Notes: generated from the sequence alone by a model not told the origin. DNA of 64,000 nucleotides from Undibacterium_A arcticum (GCF_042660705.1 NZ_JBHSUQ010000001.1); one strand, 5' to 3'; counted from the stretch's first letter, positions 1 to 9,301 are shown. Numbers and translations: made by a program.

Positions 1-2
1 CA

Positions 3-468
3 GTAAGCTTGTTCGGCGGCGTGCTTATCTTAAAGGGATTCGGGATATCTTTTGGCGCGTTACGCATTGCCGGCGGCTTGACCGTTGCGCTGCTCGGCTA
101 TCGGATGCTGTTTCAGAGTGCGGATACTTTCTCCGCTAGCGGACGGGCGGGGCAGCATATTGCATTTTTTCCACTGGCCATGCCGGGTATCAGTGGGCCG
201 GGCGCCATTGCCGTGGTGATTGGCATCTCGACGGAAATTGCCGAGCTCAAGATTGGCATGAGAGAGGCGGCCGCCTATTTCGCGACAGTCGCAAGCATAC
301 TGCTGACATGCATATTAATTTGGTGCACTCTGCGGTTCGCACAACTCTTTTCTCGATGGATGGGCCAGGAGGGTATGGACGCATTGAATCGATTAATGGG
401 CTTTGTGATGATCTGCATTGGCGTTCAGTTCGTTGGCTCCGGCGTGCGTACGTTCATGCTGGGCCTAA
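3..468 (+). CDS. MarC family integral membrane protein (5'-partial, 3' end disturbed)
   Basis: This is the C-terminal two thirds of a MarC/UPF0056 inner-membrane protein; the function of the family is unresolved. The frame is already open at the window edge, so the start lies upstream. Visible are hydrophobic segments (FGGVLILKGFGISFGALRIA; FFPLAMPGISGPGAI, the conserved P-x-GPG loop; YFATVASILLTCILIW; LMGFVMICIGVQFV), in the order usual for MarC. The protein should stop shortly after the last helix, but this frame runs on to 920 with no similarity and overlaps the next gene by more than 200 bases. A TAA at 466-468, one frame over, is a plausible native stop, so a small deletion near 460 is likely. 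The family call is firm; the end is tentative. Confidence 0.75.
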
Positions 469-703
469 GACCAGGCGCAACAATCCACGCAATTGGTGCG
501 TTGCTGCATCGACTCTTTTTCATTTTCCTGCTGGCGTTCACAAGGAGCTATCTTCTCAATTGGCGCCGGGTCCGGAAATCCACCGGATCGGTCATGGCAG
601 TTCCGGGAAAGTCGGCCGCACATGAATGGGGCGGTGCAACGCGAATTAGAGATCGTTCAATGTTATCCTCGGTGCTCTCCACCAATCAGACGCGGGAACC
701 ATC

Positions 704-1529
704 ATGGCAGGACAAACTGAGATCTCGAACATGGCCTTGTTCTGCGACTTCGAGAACGTCGCGCTCGGGGTGCGCGACGCGAAATATGCGCAGTTCGATA
801 TCCGGCGCGTACTCGAGCGCCTGCTGCTCAAGGGCAGCATCGTGGTCAAGAAGGCGTATTGCGACTGGGATCGCTACAAGGAATTCAAAGGCACGATGCA
901 CGAAGCGGCGTTCGAACTGATCGAGATACCGCACGTGCGCCAGTCCGGCAAGAATTCAGCCGACATCCGCATGGTCGTCGACGCGCTCGACCTGTGCTAT
1001 ACCAAATCCCATGTCGATGCCTTCGTCATCATTAGCGGCGACTCCGATTTCGCCGCTGGTATCGAAGCTGCGCGAGAACAATAAATACGTGATCGGTATC
1101 GGCGTGAAGGATTCGACGTCGGATCTGCTCAGTGCCAATTGCGACGAATTCATTTTTTACGATGACCTGGTGCGCGAGCAAAAGCCCAAACGCAAACCGG
1201 TTGAGAAAAAAGCGCCGGCAAAGGCCGCTGCCAATGGCACGGTAAAAGCAACGCAGCCGAAGAGCGAAGACGACAAGCGGCAGGAAGCCTTCGATTTCAT
1301 TGTCGAAACCATTGAAGCCTTGAGCGCCGAGCGTGGCGAGGACAAGATGTGGGGATCGATGGTGAAACAAACGATGAAGCGGCGCAGGCCCGGATTCACC
1401 GAATCGGCATACGGCTACCGATCGTTCAGGGAACTGGTAGAGGATGCACAGAAACACCATCTTCTGCAGATGGTACGCGACGAGAAGTCGGGCCAGTATA
1501 CGGTGCGTTTGCCGGCCGCTGACGAATAG
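704..1529 (+). CDS. NYN-domain ribonuclease-like protein with C-terminal LOTUS/OST-HTH domain (frameshifted)
   Basis: The first frame (704-1084) encodes an NYN (PIN-like, LabA/Limkain) domain: ALFCDFENVALG near residue 10 holds the metal-binding Asp, then SADIRMVVDALD and the signature ISGDSDF. The second frame (from 1011) continues the same protein with SPLVSKLRENNKYVIGIG, a Lys/Ala-rich linker, and an OST-HTH/LOTUS domain at the C-terminus (about the last 75 residues). The frames join at about 1051, where loss of two bases from TTCTCG would explain the break. Restored, the protein is about 275 aa, normal for this bacterial NYN-LOTUS architecture. Such proteins are thought to act on RNA. The two pieces clearly belong to one gene; whether the break is biological is addressed in the findings. 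Confidence 0.85.
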
Positions 1530-1721
1530 TCGAGCGGAATAGCCAAGCGCGACATCGACGGTCCGATTCTGATCCAAGCAGGCGTTCACCATCCACCATG
1601 AACACGAGCGCACTTGATGCGGCCGTGTTCATGACGTGGTTAGGTGGTGAATCTCCTATCCTGTGTACTTGCCCGGCTGGACGAACTTGCTCGTTAATAC
1701 ATCTGTAAAATTTTTATCGAT

Positions 1722-1913
1722 TTACCAGCGTATCAGCGGCACAGATATCCCGGGCAGAATGCCAGCCACTGCCAGTATCACCAAGATCAACAAAATGATG
1801 AAGAGCACGCGCACGATTTGCCCAATCGGCGCCGGCAACGGCAGCATACCGATGAGCCACCAGATCAATCCAAAGACAATCAGATACACAATCAGGCTAA
1901 TTATTAAGCTCAT
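1722..1913 (-). CDS. small two-helix membrane protein (Thivi_2564-like)
   Basis: A 63-residue, almost wholly hydrophobic protein with two predicted membrane segments (residues about 3-24 and 32-52) separated by a short Pro-rich turn (LPLPAPIGQ). The ATG at 1913 follows AAAGGA at good spacing. It resembles the small Thivi_2564-type membrane proteins widespread in Proteobacteria, whose function is unknown. It stands alone on the minus strand; the longer plus-strand frame over the same bases has no protein-like features. Confidence 0.65.
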   Translation of the reverse strand: MSLIISLIVYLIVFGLIWWLIGMLPLPAPIGQIVRVLFIILLILVILAVAGILPGISVPLIRW

Positions 1914-1983
1914 TTTTTTCCTTTAGCGTGGTTAAGTAAACGTTATCCCAACCTGCGTTGCCGGCAGATTGCCGTTTCTAGTC

Positions 1984-2136
1984 TTATTCCTGGACAGCGA
2001 CGTTATCAGCAGGCAGCCAGGATGTACCAGGCGCCCAGGCGACGATGGCCGATACCGCAGCTGCACAGAACAAAACGGTTGCGGCGGCTGTAATGATCAG
2101 GTGCAAGGAAGGGAAATGTTTGGTGGCGGATCGCAT
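1984..2136 (-). CDS. 50-residue single-pass membrane protein
   Basis: A short frame beginning MRSATKHFPSLHLIITAAAT, with ATG at 2136 preceded by AGGA about nine bases upstream and TAA at 1984-1986. Residues 12-34 form one hydrophobic segment (IITAAATVLFCAAAVSAIVAW), followed by a polar tail ending AVQE. The start signal, the membrane segment and its position between two other small genes support a real gene. I do not recognise a family. The overlapping 62-residue frame at 2006-2194 is Cys/His-rich and lacks a start signal, so I prefer this one. Confidence 0.6.
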   Translation of the reverse strand: MRSATKHFPSLHLIITAAATVLFCAAAVSAIVAWAPGTSWLPADNVAVQE

Positions 2137-2451
2137 GGCGAATTCCTATCATGGTTGGACTTCTCAAACACGCCGCACACTGTTGTAGCGGCAAAGCAGG
2201 TTTCTAATATCCCACTCAATGTAAAGATTGTCCACTTCCACTTCCATCAGTTCGGTGCGATAGCGTACATAGCGGCACATTATTTTTTTTTCTGAGTGGA
2301 TTAGCGCTCAATAAAATTCGAAAATCTGTCGCTAATCGGTTTTTCACAAAAGCCATTCGTGCGCAGGTCAACCAATTCCTACCCGTAACGTTATTGGCTT
2401 AGTGACTATGAAAAGTCCGAGCTTTTCAACTTAATTATTTAAAAGGATTCC
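2137..2451. other. intergenic region, no supported gene
   Basis: About 315 bases between divergent small genes. A T-rich run (2281-2291) and an AT-rich stretch before 2452 (TTAATTATTTAAAAGGA) give the following gene a ribosome-binding site. A 38-codon minus frame (2164-2280) has no ribosome-binding site and is not called. Confidence 0.5.
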
Positions 2452-2820
2452 ATGAATAAATTATTCGCCACTCTGATCGCTGGCTTGTTTGCCACTTCCG
2501 TTTTCGCACAGGCCCCTGCTCCTGCATCACCAGCGGTTGTTAAGGCTGAGACAAAAGCTGCCAGTGCGGATGTTAAGGCTGAAAAATCCGAAGTCAAAAC
2601 CGATGTTAAGGCTGACGTAAAAGTAGATAAGGCCGAAGCCAACGCCGCTAAGAGCAAAGCAAAAGCACGTGCAAAAGCGGCCAAAGCAAAATCCAAAGCC
2701 AATGCTAAAGTTGCAGAAGCTAAAGTGGATGCCGGCGCTGACAAAGCGGCAGCGAAAGCTGACACCGCGGCTGTTAAAGCAGAAGGCAAAGCAGATGTAA
2801 AAGCAGCGCCTGCCAAGTAA
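2452..2820 (+). CDS. secreted Ala/Lys-rich low-complexity protein
   Basis: 122 residues: a clear Sec signal peptide (MNKLFATLIAGLFATSVFAQ, predicted cleavage after VFA) followed by about 100 residues made almost only of Ala, Lys, Val, Asp and Glu, arranged as loose repeats of VKAD/AKAK type. The composition resembles histone-H1-like or coiled-coil periplasmic proteins, but the signal peptide argues for the periplasm. The start follows AAAAGGA. A strong intrinsic terminator lies just downstream, so it is transcribed as a single gene. Function unknown; repeat content makes homology claims unsafe. Confidence 0.7.
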   Translation: MNKLFATLIAGLFATSVFAQAPAPASPAVVKAETKAASADVKAEKSEVKTDVKADVKVDKAEANAAKSKAKARAKAAKAKSKANAKVAEAKVDAGADKAAAKADTAAVKAEGKADVKAAPAK

Positions 2821-2835
2821 TTGTTTTTGTTGCGG

Positions 2836-2870
2836 TAAAAAAAAAAAGCAGGCTCGCCTGCTTTTTTTTT
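2836..2870 (+). terminator. intrinsic terminator after the Ala/Lys-rich gene
   Basis: A-run, then the perfect stem GCAGGC-TC-GCCTGC, then nine T. The A-run on one side and the T-run on the other make it usable in both directions, so it could also end the convergent NnrU transcript. Confidence 0.9.
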
Positions 2871-2949
2871 CGTCTAATGTGTGGTCGCGCGCCGAGTTAA
2901 ATGCACTGTGGCAATAAAGTGGCTGCACCGAGTAGTTCGCACCGAGTGC

Positions 2950-3525
2950 TCAGCCGAACGGCTTGACGCCGATCAGCCAGCCATGCAGAAATTCGGCGAA
3001 CAGTCCCCACGCCAGCAATCCGACCACCACGACCTTCGCGTCGCCCGCCAGAGTACCGGCGCGATAGACCACGCCGGCGGCCCGGTCGCGCCTGCGCGCC
3101 GCCCGAAAACCCAGCACCGACCAGATCAGGAAGGCGCCAAACAGCAACACGTCGGTCAGGCTGCCATTCGACAGCAAATGCGCCAGCGCCCAGATGCTCA
3201 CGCCCAGCATCATCGGGTGGCCCACAGCCGCCTTGAGCCGGCTGCCCGGAACATAAGTCGCAGCGAGCAGGATAAATGCCAGCATCGTCAGCAGTGCCGT
3301 CAGATGGCGCATCCCAAGGTCCGGCTCCCAGAGCACCACCGGTTGTGCCCGGCTGAGGCCATAACCCCAGATGATCAAGCCCAAGCCCAGCACCGACAGC
3401 AGCGAATACGCACCCTTCCAGAGGTTCCCGCCAAGGCGGGTGATCTGCCGCGCGCGCCAGCCGTCAGCCACCATGCGTACCGAATGCACGCCAAGAAGCA
3501 GCAAGCCGAGAATCAGAATGGTCAT
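2950..3525 (-). CDS. NnrU family membrane protein
   Basis: 191 residues with about six hydrophobic segments. Family features: N-terminal LLLLGVHSVRM, GHPMMLGVSIWALAHLLSNG in the middle (the His-rich NnrU core) and LLFGAFLIWSVLGFRAA. NnrU proteins are linked to denitrification or nitrogen-oxide metabolism in some Alphaproteobacteria and are related to isoprenylcysteine methyltransferase-like membrane enzymes; many Betaproteobacteria carry one without denitrification genes nearby, as here. ATG at 3525 has AGGAAA upstream. Length is normal and the frame is intact. Confidence 0.88.
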   Translation of the reverse strand: MTILILGLLLLGVHSVRMVADGWRARQITRLGGNLWKGAYSLLSVLGLGLIIWGYGLSRAQPVVLWEPDLGMRHLTALLTMLAFILLAATYVPGSRLKAAVGHPMMLGVSIWALAHLLSNGSLTDVLLFGAFLIWSVLGFRAARRRDRAAGVVYRAGTLAGDAKVVVVGLLAWGLFAEFLHGWLIGVKPFG

Positions 3526-3629
3526 GGCAGTTTCCTAAAAGTGAGACGTTTGACTGAAGATCGACAAAAAATCCGATCCCTTGCTTGCATTGCAGAAAGC
3601 AGAAAGCAGAAAGCACGATAGGTCAGGAA

Positions 3630-3935
3630 TCACTTGGTGTCACGCAGACGCCGCAACAAGGCTTCGACGCTGTCACTGATGGGCACGCCATGCTGGCGCA
3701 GTAGTTGCACGTGCAGCACCAGGTTTTCCAGCACCAGCTTGGCGGCCACCGCCAACAGTGCCAGATGACGGTCTTCGTCGCTAAAGCCGTCCATTGCCGC
3801 CGCCATCTCGCACAAATGATTGGCGACCAGCGCGCGCAGCGCATCCTCTTCAAACGGCAGGTCGGCAAAGTCGATCGGGTCTTCCCGTTCGACTTCCTGG
3901 ATCAGCGCTTCCAGTTGCTGCGGGGTAATCGGCAT
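3630..3935 (-). CDS. conserved hypothetical protein, 101 aa
   Basis: A soluble, acidic, mostly helical protein starting MPITPQQLEALIQEVERED, with no membrane segment. ATG at 3935 has AGGAG nine bases upstream, which sets it apart from the long upstream-extended frame (to 4574) that fuses it with a frameshifted mtfA. It lies 46 bases downstream of the restored mtfA stop on the same strand, so the two may be co-transcribed. I do not recognise the family; conserved short proteins of this kind occur next to mtfA in related bacteria, which is a recollection and not something shown here. Confidence 0.65.
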   Translation of the reverse strand: MPITPQQLEALIQEVEREDPIDFADLPFEEDALRALVANHLCEMAAAMDGFSDEDRHLALLAVAAKLVLENLVLHVQLLRQHGVPISDSVEALLRRLRDTK

Positions 3936-3981
3936 GCTATGGCTCCTGTCAGAAAGGCAAGTGTATTCTAGATCAGGGCAC

Positions 3982-4803
3982 TCACTGCCATTCACGTGGA
4001 TCAACGCAGTAATATTCTCTGAGAGCAGCAAACAGGGCTGGGTGCTCTTGCCCCAACGCCACGGATTTTTCAAAAAAAGCCTCGGTCGCCACGGCAAAAA
4101 TTCTGCAGGATTGGTGGCGCCATAATGATCGATGACGCTCACGGACTGATGCCGTGCAGCCTCTTGCAAGAGTGCAAACTCCTGCAAAAAGACCGCGGAC
4201 CAGCGTTCATAACGTGCCCTGCTCATCAGGTACGGTGCACCATTTGTGCTGCCGGATTCGCTATCGAGTTGATGCGCGAATTCATGCAGCACCACGTCGT
4301 GCCCAACCTCGTGGCCAACGCCAAGGTCGGCGTTGCTGCGCTTGACATGATCCCATGCCAGGATCACGCGATCATCACTCCAGGATTCGCCCAGCAAGGC
4401 GTCATTGCGACGCGTGACCAACCCGCCAGCAGCGACCTCGGACCGCGGCACAATGAAGGCCGATGGATACACCAGGATGAATGCGAGATCGGGATACACC
4501 CGCGTGGCGCGATTCAGTAGCAACAGACATGCCTTGCCGGCAATCGTTACCCTGATCTCATCGGTGATGGTCAAGCCATCACATCCGACAAACTTTCTGG
4601 TGCAGGAATTGTTGTATCAGGCGCTTGAGCTGCAGCTGAAGATCGGCCGGCATTTTGGTAAAGACCGGCACATTCATGCGCAGAATCTGCGCGTAATGAC
4701 GCGGAAAGGGGCGCGCAATGGCGCGTTGCAAGCGAAATTTCGGTAGCCAGAACAGGAGCCCGATCCCCAGCATCAACAGCATCGTCAGCAGGATGAACGT
4801 CAT
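3982..4803 (-). CDS. mtfA: MtfA-type zinc-dependent peptidase (two frameshift sites)
   Basis: MtfA (DUF980) is a cytosolic zinc aminopeptidase; in E. coli it binds the Mlc repressor and affects glucose PTS control. The metal motif HEFAHQLD is intact, with SVIDHYGATNPAEF after it. The gene is spread over three frames: an N-terminal piece from ATG 4803 (membrane-like MTFILLTMLLMLGIG, then KMPADLQLQLKRLIQQFLHQK), a break at about 4590-4597, the catalytic part, and a second break in a T-run at about 4098 (minus-strand sense). Restoring one base there gives ATEAFFEKSVALGQEHPAL, the expected MtfA C-terminus, ending TGA at 3982-3984. Length about 270 aa, as in the family. Confidence 0.85.
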
Positions 4804-5026
4804 TACACTGCCCGACCTTCTGCGTTGTCCATTGCCGCCTCCATGAATTCCCTTCCGTTCTGGTGAATGATCAATAGATGGGACGGGCGAAGCGAAAAGC
4901 AATAGACGGCCAAACCTTCATTGGTGTGCGCCAATGGCAGTGCTTGATTGAGCAAACCTGCATGAGAGCGTGGCTGGTCGCCTGCTCACTTGGAAATGCG
5001 GAACGTTCCAGGAGTGTAGATCCGCG

Positions 5027-5641
5027 TTATTCGCTTTCTTTCTTTTTATTTTCTGTGAGATCTGGTGCGCGCTCCCCCGTTGCGAGCCGCTCGTCCAGCG
5101 CAGCAAGGACCGATTTAGGATCGGTCGGCTGCTGATATGCCGTCGCCTCGGGATCGTGGCGATCTTTGATAGGTAAATCGCGTCGCAACTCTTCTATCAG
5201 GTTAATTAGTTTGGTAGTTTTCTGTTCGGTTAGCAAATTTACCTGTAGTTCCAGATACGTTCGCCGTTCCTCAAGCTTGGCCAGACGGTTTTGCTTAATC
5301 AGAACCACTATCATGGTCAAAAACGCGCCTAGTCCGACAATGCCTTGCAGCCAAGGAAATGGCGGTGGATCAACGGTCGCGAAACCCAACTGGTGCAACC
5401 AGACATTAGCCAATATCCAGAGCACGACAAAAAGCACAATGGCACCAAGATACAACGGGCGTCCCAGAGAACCGCTGATGGTTTCGAGCGTTCGCTGGGA
5501 GCGAGTGATATGTTGTTCTTCGTCCAAGTAGAACGCCAGAATGCTTTCGATATTTTGGCCAATCGGATCCAGATCCCGTGCAGATGATTGCGCCGGGGTA
5601 TCTGCAGGTGCGGCCGTCGAAGGGGGTGTTTTAGTGTTCAT
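5027..5641 (-). CDS. DUF1003 family membrane protein
   Basis: 204 residues. A Pro/Ala-rich N-terminus is followed by DPIGQNIESILAFYLDEEQ, two close membrane segments (about 63-83 and 97-117: LGAIVLFVVLWILANVWL and GIVGLGAFLTMIVVLI) and the long helix KQNRLAKLEERRTYLELQV, which is the DUF1003 signature, then LRRDLPIKDR and a charged tail. Function unknown; membrane topology suggests both ends face the cytoplasm. It starts eight bases after the stop of the small lipoprotein gene on the same strand, so the pair is probably one transcript with coupled translation, which fits its weak ribosome-binding site. Confidence 0.85.
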   Translation of the reverse strand: MNTKTPPSTAAPADTPAQSSARDLDPIGQNIESILAFYLDEEQHITRSQRTLETISGSLGRPLYLGAIVLFVVLWILANVWLHQLGFATVDPPPFPWLQGIVGLGAFLTMIVVLIKQNRLAKLEERRTYLELQVNLLTEQKTTKLINLIEELRRDLPIKDRHDPEATAYQQPTDPKSVLAALDERLATGERAPDLTENKKKESE

Positions 5642-5649
5642 TAGCCAGG

Positions 5650-5826
5650 TTAGGGGTCAATTACCGCGGCACACACATCGGTAGGTGCCGCCGCAATATG
5701 TCCAATCAGAGGCACCATCTTGAGGCCGGCAGACGCTATTCGACATGGCGCGGCCAAGACACCGCAACCAGACAATATCAGCGGGATTAGCAGCGCGCAA
5801 ATTATAGTTTTTATGATAGTCATCAT
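5650..5826 (-). CDS. small lipoprotein (DUF6726-like), 58 aa
   Basis: A short frame with a lipoprotein signal: KTIICALLIPLILSGC (lipobox LSGC), then GVLAAPCRIASAGLKMVPLI and a tail with a second Cys (APTDVCAAVIDP). Two adjacent ATG codons (5826, 5823) are possible starts; TAA is 5650-5652. The order Cys-lipobox, AAPCR and PTDxCA matches small DUF6726 lipoproteins of Burkholderiales, function unknown. It precedes the DUF1003 gene by eight bases. A 74-residue frame over the same bases is Asn/Cys-rich and not protein-like. Confidence 0.75.
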   Translation of the reverse strand: MMTIIKTIICALLIPLILSGCGVLAAPCRIASAGLKMVPLIGHIAAAPTDVCAAVIDP

Positions 5827-6009
5827 CCAGGAAGCAATTTACGTGTGATTGAGTGAAGTTACGCAGATTTTCGCTTCTCAAGCGGGATTTGGTCGTTGTA
5901 TTGCCTCAATGAAGGGCTTTGCATGCAAAACGAAGGAATGGAATCTTATTTGTAGCGATCGCGATGCTTGATGCGCCGTTCGTGCAGGGCCCGTTACGGA
6001 TATGCGCGA

Positions 6010-6538
6010 TCATTGCGGTGGTTTCACCGTTCCGCAGCTTGCACTGATCCATCGACCGCTGATATCGGCATGCTCATTGAACGGGATTGCCTTGCACAAG
6101 GCCATCGAATTCAGTTCGCCCTGAGAAGCTTTCCGGGCTCGTGAGAGTTCCTTCCGCGGTGCCATTCCCCTTCAGCCTGGCGCTGGAACAAACGAAGTCC
6201 ATTCTGTATTTGTTTCCGATATGGCTCGCGTTCTTAGCAGTACATCCTGATCGATTTTGATAAAAATCGAGCGGGTTCTTTTGGTCCGCCATTGCCTGGG
6301 TAACGCAAGCCTTGGACATTGCTGCGCCATTTTGAATGTCGGGTAGCTCAAATCCGTTCTGTTTGGCCAGGGCCATCAAATTTTGCATTTGATCTGGCGG
6401 AATCAGCGGCACCAGGTTCAACAGATCTGACGTCGTTGTCATTTCCCATAATCCGGGGCGCATGTGGTGGTCTGCCGCGTTTGCAGTTGACACCAACAAT
6501 GCGGATACGAAAACAAGGGGAGCAAGGGTCCTGCGCAT
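6010..6538 (-). CDS. DUF3617 periplasmic protein (C-terminal frameshift)
   Basis: ATG 6538 follows AGGAG and opens a signal peptide (MRRTLAPLVFVSALLVSTANA), then MRPGLWEMTTTSDL, the DUF3617 opening, and paired cysteines (SKACVTQ, SGCTAKN, FVCSSA) typical of the family. The frame stops early at 6074. One frame over, the expected C-terminus continues as HADISGRWISASCG, with a stop at 6010-6012, so the gene has an indel at about 6075. Restored length is about 175 aa. The function of DUF3617 is unknown; the cysteines suggest disulfides in the periplasm. Confidence 0.82.
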
Positions 6539-6840
6539 TAAATCTCCTGAAGGCAATTGATGTGACACAACTTTCAGAGAGCGCATCACCGAGGAAGTTC
6601 AGAATATTGTCGGATTCACACAATGTTTATTGTTGCCATATGTAATTATCGGGCGAGGCAGGCGACTCCGTGAATGTCACCTTTTGGTCGCACCAAAGCG
6701 GATACCAATAGTCGACGCGGCTCGGCGTGAGAACGCCAAGTTCAAGGGGGAGAATGCGCTTTGATGCATGCGCATGAACGCCAATGCAATCCGGGATTCG
6801 GCTACCGGCATACCTGATGAAACGCTCTTGCGCTCCTGCC

Positions 6841-7485
6841 TCAAGCCTGCGGCGTCAAGCCCAGCACAATGTCAATGCGTGCTGCGAGTTCGCCCTGATG
6901 TTCCTGGCTGGGTAAAAACGGCACCATCACCGACGCCCGCTGCCTGGGGTCGCGGATGCTGCGCAATACGCCATCGCGTTCGTTTAGCGGGTGACCCTGC
7001 ACGTACAGCTGGGTGGTCAGCAATTCCCGGCCGCCCTTGCGCAACTTGACGTGGATATGCGGCGTGCGGCCGGGATACGGCACCGGCTTGATAGTGCGGA
7101 AGAGGTATTCGCCGGTCCGGCCGGTCTCGAAGCGGCCAAAACCCTGGAAATTAGCATCGTTTCTGGCGCTGGCATCGGCCGAATGAATGTAATGGCCGTT
7201 GTGATCGACCTGCCAGATTTCAATCACCACCCCGCCCAAGGGATTGCCGTGCAGATCGAGAATGCGCCCGGTCAAATGGGTAATCTCGCCCGCGGCGCGC
7301 GTCTTGTGCCCGTTAATGATGAGCAAATCGTTATCCTGATCGAGCGGCAGCTTGTCAGGGTAGAACGGGCCTTCCGTCTGCGCCGGCGTCGTGATCAGGC
7401 TTTGCGCCCATGCCCCGTGCGCGTTGTATGCCAGCGCACCGAGCAACAGACCGTTCAGCAAGGTGCGGCGCTTATTTACTATCAT
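6841..7485 (-). CDS. secreted intradiol ring-cleavage dioxygenase-like protein
   Basis: 214 residues from ATG 7485 (near GATAGGG). N-terminal RRTLLNGLLLGALAYNAHGAWA is a Tat-like or Sec signal peptide. The rest is the protocatechuate 3,4-dioxygenase/hydroxyquinol fold (PF00775): TEGPFYPDKLP, LTGRILDLHGNPLGG, EIWQVDHNGHYIHS, and VPYPGRTPHIHVKL, which holds the Tyr and two His that bind non-haem Fe(III). The family cleaves catechols between the hydroxyls, but exported members are poorly characterised, and no pathway genes adjoin it. A 90-base decayed copy of its 3' end lies at 9371-9463. The frame is intact; the upstream extension to 7701 is rejected. Confidence 0.87.
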   Translation of the reverse strand: MIVNKRRTLLNGLLLGALAYNAHGAWAQSLITTPAQTEGPFYPDKLPLDQDNDLLIINGHKTRAAGEITHLTGRILDLHGNPLGGVVIEIWQVDHNGHYIHSADASARNDANFQGFGRFETGRTGEYLFRTIKPVPYPGRTPHIHVKLRKGGRELLTTQLYVQGHPLNERDGVLRSIRDPRQRASVMVPFLPSQEHQGELAARIDIVLGLTPQA

Positions 7486-7654
7486 CCCTATCACGCGGCA
7501 GCGATTGGCGCGGTTCGGATGGTGCGGTTTCGGCGTCAGGCATCGCATTGCCCTTGATTGTTCGTCACTTGATCTGAGAGTCGAAAAAACCGTCGAAGTT
7601 GCCATCGTGCTGAGACGAATCGATGCGCAGGATGCCGCCACGACGCCGCGTTGA

Positions 7655-7800
7655 TTTGAAAAAAACAGGGGGTATTCGTTAAAACATGCAGGTTTGCGCA
7701 CGTTTTTATTGTGCCTTTAAAAATACACCAGGATGTATATGTAGTATCAGGCAAATATCAAACATGCGGCGCAATATGCTTCGCGCTTGACGCGCTACGG
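7655..7800 (+). repeat. hairpin-REP element, copy A
   Basis: First of five related copies. Order: A-run, GGGGGTATTCG, 5' stem arm GCAGGTTTG, inner loop with TTTAAAAATACAC, 3' stem arm CAAACATGC, then a degenerate REP palindrome (7763-7800). Eight of nine positions of the outer stem pair, using bases different from copies C and D. Confidence 0.7.
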
Positions 7801-7816
7801 GATATGTCCTACGGAC

Positions 7817-8505
7817 TTACTTGACTGCAAAACAATACAGCAAGCCCGCACTGCCGGTGCTGGCCAGCGCATCGAGGCTGCAGCCCTTGGACGGATGGGC
7901 AGCGTTCCACGATCTGGATGCTTCGTCGTCTTTCAGGCCGAGGCGGTCATGATGGCCGAGCATGGCTGCGCCTTCGCCGCTCTTGGTCCAGTTGCCGCAG
8001 GTCATGTCCGCGTCGCCCTCTATAGCCCGGCCGTCGGGCTGTGATCCGGTCAGCATGTCGTGCATATTGGGCTTATCGCCACGGCCATTGACCACTTCGC
8101 CTTTTTCAGTGACAGCCGTCTGCTTGTCAATCTTGTTGCTGCTGTGCAGTTCATCAACGCTGCTGCCAATGACCACACCCTTGGCGTTTTGCCACGGCCC
8201 CGACCCGATGCGGTCGCGCGCATTGACTGCAGGCGCACCCGCAGTGGCGCTGGTGCTGAGATAGGCATGCCAGGTATGGCCGCTGCCGGCACCAACTGCA
8301 TTGGCCAGCGCCTGGCAATGCTGATCCGCACCCGCCAAGCCCCCCAGATCGCCACCCTTGCCGGGGTTGCTGCTACTGACAAAGAACGTCATCGGATTTG
8401 GCCCTGGCTTTGCGCCGAACTCTGCATCTGCGAACAAGCTGTCAACAGGCCCAACAGGGCCGTAGCGGCGCAGGCAAGTAGCGGTAATCTGATCGGGGTG
8501 CGCAT
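7817..8505 (-). CDS. lipoprotein with lectin-like domain (frameshifted after signal)
   Basis: ATG 8505 has AGGAG upstream and opens MRTPIRLPLLACAATALL with lipobox LLTAC. The mature part lies one frame over: loss of one T at about 8434 joins the lipobox to FADAEFGAKPGPNPMTFFV. The body (HCQALANAVGAG, HAYLST, RIGSGPW, TCGNWT, LYCFAVK) resembles DUF1554-like, C-type-lectin-fold periplasmic proteins of environmental Proteobacteria, with cysteines at conserved places near both ends. About 229 aa restored. The ligand is unknown. The lipoprotein assignment depends on repairing the frame. Confidence 0.72.
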
Positions 8506-8637
8506 GGCAGTCTCCTGTTGTTTTTCGCGGTTATTCTTGCTGGCAGCGTCTGAATCAAATTTTTAGTCTAGCCGATGCGGTTTCAATAGCAAGTCGGTGA
8601 AGCGCACCCTGGAGTGTTGGCGAAAACGTTGTAAGGT

Positions 8638-8670
8638 CCAAATGTTGGGCTTTCCAGCCCAACCTACGCG
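8638..8670. repeat. REP-like palindrome, type B
   Basis: AATGTTGGGCTTTCCAGCCCAACCTACG: stem TTGGGCT/AGCCCAA with a four-base loop. Two more copies sit in opposite orientations at 16133-16220. Similar elements are common in proteobacterial intergenic regions. Confidence 0.75.
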
Positions 8671-8731
8671 CTACGTGCTGCCAGGCTGAAGCAGAGCGCA
8701 TGGCGCACCCACCAACCCAGGATAAGGCTGG

Positions 8732-9301
8732 CTAATTGAGCGCGAGGTTTAGCGTGCCCCAGATCTTGAACGGGAAGACAAACGGCTGCTGTCTCGGGTC
8801 GAGATGGGTGTCATCGAGACAACCTTTAAAGCTGCCGCCATCCGATTGGCCCGCCAGCGACAGCGTGATGGAAAAGCGCGCCACCCCTTTGCCGCAACCC
8901 ATCGCGTTGGAGTCCAGTGCCGCCGGCCACGTGACCGCACCGCCCGTGATCCGGCCCGTCTGAATGGTGCCGTCAGCGTGCAGCCAGGACCAACTGCCGC
9001 CCACGACAGTCACGGCGGAACCGAGTCCGCCTTGGCCTTTGTAATTGATGCTCGCGGTCCAGGTGCCGCCAGTGCTGTCGTTCGTCCAGCAATCACAGGC
9101 CTTATTGTCCGTACCCGCAAAGACCACGCCTGTCACGCTATTCCCGGCGCGCTTCCCGTCGAACAGCTCATGGCCGGAAAAGCCCGCATTCTGCGGCCCC
9201 TTCAGATGTCCAAAGCTGCAACCGGCGAGGGCAACGAACAGCGCCGCAGTGATCCATCCCTTTGAGCGGATTGCCACTCGATTGTGCAGAAACCTATTCA
9301 T
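8732..9301 (-). CDS. hypothetical lipoprotein
   Basis: 189 residues with signal KGWITAALFVALAGC (lipobox LAGC) and a Gly/Thr/Ser-rich mature part, containing four further cysteines (ACDCWTND, MGCGKG, FKGCLDD) and alternating hydrophobic strands (TVVGGSWSWL; RFSITLSLAG). It looks like a small beta-rich outer-membrane or periplasmic lipoprotein. ATG 9301 has GGAG nine bases upstream. It lies downstream of no obvious partner; the neighbour at 7817-8505 is also a lipoprotein on the same strand, but 226 bases and a REP separate them. I do not recognise the family. Confidence 0.75.
   Translation of the reverse strand: MNRFLHNRVAIRSKGWITAALFVALAGCSFGHLKGPQNAGFSGHELFDGKRAGNSVTGVVFAGTDNKACDCWTNDSTGGTWTASINYKGQGGLGSAVTVVGGSWSWLHADGTIQTGRITGGAVTWPAALDSNAMGCGKGVARFSITLSLAGQSDGGSFKGCLDDTHLDPRQQPFVFPFKIWGTLNLALN

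Noticed and set aside
2164..2280. 38-residue minus-strand frame (MCRYVRYRTELMEVEVDNLY...)
   Set aside because: It looks somewhat protein-like but has no ribosome-binding site and an A/T run directly upstream.
3630..4574. Single 314-residue fusion of MtfA with the following protein
   Set aside because: The join lacks family sequence; a restored frame gives the normal MtfA end and the second gene has its own ribosome-binding site.
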